Shown: one piece after another, positions 5,392 through 5,579 of the stretch
Position numbering within the stretch: position 1 is the first letter of the stretch
Layout of the letters: each line of letters starts with the position of its first letter
NCBI GenBank assembly: GCA_031280335.1
Contig: JAITGZ010000151.1
Coordinates: 1-5,579 of the forward strand
DNA length: 5,579 nt
Direction of reading: 5' to 3'
Source of the DNA: Deltaproteobacteria bacterium
Lineage (GTDB): Bacteria > Desulfobacterota > Desulfovibrionia > Desulfovibrionales > Desulfovibrionaceae
Translations under genes and position numbers: made by a program
Notes under the pieces: model-generated
Told to the model about the DNA's origin: nothing
What the model saw: the letters and a program-made list of their open reading frames with translations, nothing else
The model's database searches: none

Positions 5392-5420
5392 AGTATAACA
5401 GGCAAGGCCGGACATGCCAA
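5392..5420 (-). promoter_or_regulatory. Sigma70-type promoter immediately before the cyclo-ligase ATG
   Basis: On the minus strand, TTGGCA (5420 to 5415, 5/6 match) and TATACT (5397 to 5392, 5/6 match) are separated by exactly 17 nt. The predicted transcription start is 5385-5386, which is the ATG itself. The reverse complement of the -10 region reads TATAAC (5394-5399) on the plus strand, also a 5/6 match, so the A+T core may serve divergent transcription; no good plus-strand -35 box accompanies it. Confidence 0.6.
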
Positions 5421-5579
5421 GCGCATATTGGATTGCGCGACATACATGGCGACCGCGAAGACGAAATATCCGCCGCCCTGGAAAAGTCCCTGGACGAAGC
5501 CGGTTCTTACACCTGATTCTGGTCAGCCACGCCCCGCCCCTGACGGCCAAAGCTACCGCCCGCGCGGCGGCGGACATGC
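5414..5579 (+). pseudogene. Probable decayed 5' part of a calcineurin-like metallophosphoesterase (runs off the window)
   Basis: An ATG at 5414 with AAGG 6 nt upstream opens MPSAYWIA in one frame. The natural-looking continuation, DIHGDREDEISAALEKSL followed by DEAGSYT (5439-5513), is in the next frame and ends at a TGA (5514-5516). LILVSHAPPLTAKATARAAADM then resumes in the first frame (5513 to the end). Joined, the pieces resemble the start of metallophosphoesterases: hydrophobic strand, D-x-H-G metal motif, about 25 residues, then a second hydrophobic strand that normally carries Gly-Asp (motif II). Here HAPP replaces that Gly-Asp. Two frame changes and a lost metal ligand suggest a pseudogene. 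The first frame is technically open throughout, but its middle (RPRRRNIRRPGKVPGRSR) is not protein-like. Sequencing error is possible. The family call is inference. Confidence 0.4.

Noticed and set aside
5398..5420. Possible sigma54 promoter (TGGCAT...TTGCC) before the cyclo-ligase
   Set aside because: The GG and GC dinucleotides are 13 nt apart, whereas sigma54 promoters need 10. The sigma70 reading fits better.
5387..5443. Upstream ATG for the cyclo-ligase (19 extra residues)
   Set aside because: No ribosome site, unlikely residues, and the strong promoter would lie inside the coding region.
4721..5516. Plus-strand frames opposite the cyclo-ligase
   Set aside because: They are Pro/Arg-rich antisense text with no motif. 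Only the segment right of 5414 has protein-like content.
1..5579. Defence system, CRISPR array, tRNA or rRNA
   Set aside because: No spaced direct repeats, cloverleaf, rRNA core sequence or defence-type domain was found on either strand.

Overview
The window looks like chromosomal DNA of a Desulfovibrionaceae-type sulfate reducer (Desulfovibrio or a close relative). The basis is the moderately high G+C coding style, a stand-alone glutaminase subunit of FGAM synthase, a membrane H+-pyrophosphatase, a PgeF protein of the 'GNIS' type and a short YjfB-like motility protein. The genus is inferred from protein style only; no rRNA or other decisive marker is present.

Layout. Bases 2-454 (+) hold the C-terminal part of a PurQ-like glutamine amidotransferase. 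It is followed after 18 bp by a small CxxC/CxxH hypothetical protein with an acidic tail (473-913, +). A good sigma70-type promoter (948-977) then precedes hppA (1021-3096, +), a complete 691-residue membrane pyrophosphatase whose GNTTKA signature marks it as the K+-independent, H+-pumping class. Every other intact gene is on the minus strand: a 71-aa YjfB-like motility protein (3399-3614) behind a sigma28-like promoter (3655-3682), pgeF (3827-4573, GTG start), and 5-formyltetrahydrofolate cyclo-ligase (4727-5386). At the right edge a broken plus-strand reading frame (5414-5579) looks like the decayed start of a calcineurin-like metallophosphoesterase.

The intergenic DNA is the least ordinary part. 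Between the convergent hppA and motility genes lies a run of stem-loops headed by a perfect 21-bp palindrome with a 3-nt loop. A roughly 150-bp element with imperfect terminal inverted repeats (3680-3830) lies between the motility gene and pgeF; its right end contains the pgeF stop codon and its left end touches the -35 box of the sigma28-like promoter. A diverged copy of its core, in the opposite orientation and flanked by 7-bp direct repeats, lies upstream of pgeF (about 4606-4705). pgeF is therefore bracketed by two inverted copies of one small non-coding repeat family.

Functionally, the genes are mostly housekeeping: purine synthesis, recovery of pyrophosphate energy as a proton gradient, folate one-carbon recycling and peptidoglycan quality control. 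I found no defence system, CRISPR array, tRNA, rRNA or intact transposase. The points worth following up are the repeat pair around pgeF, the sigma28-like promoter, the probable leaderless start of the cyclo-ligase, and the decaying phosphoesterase.
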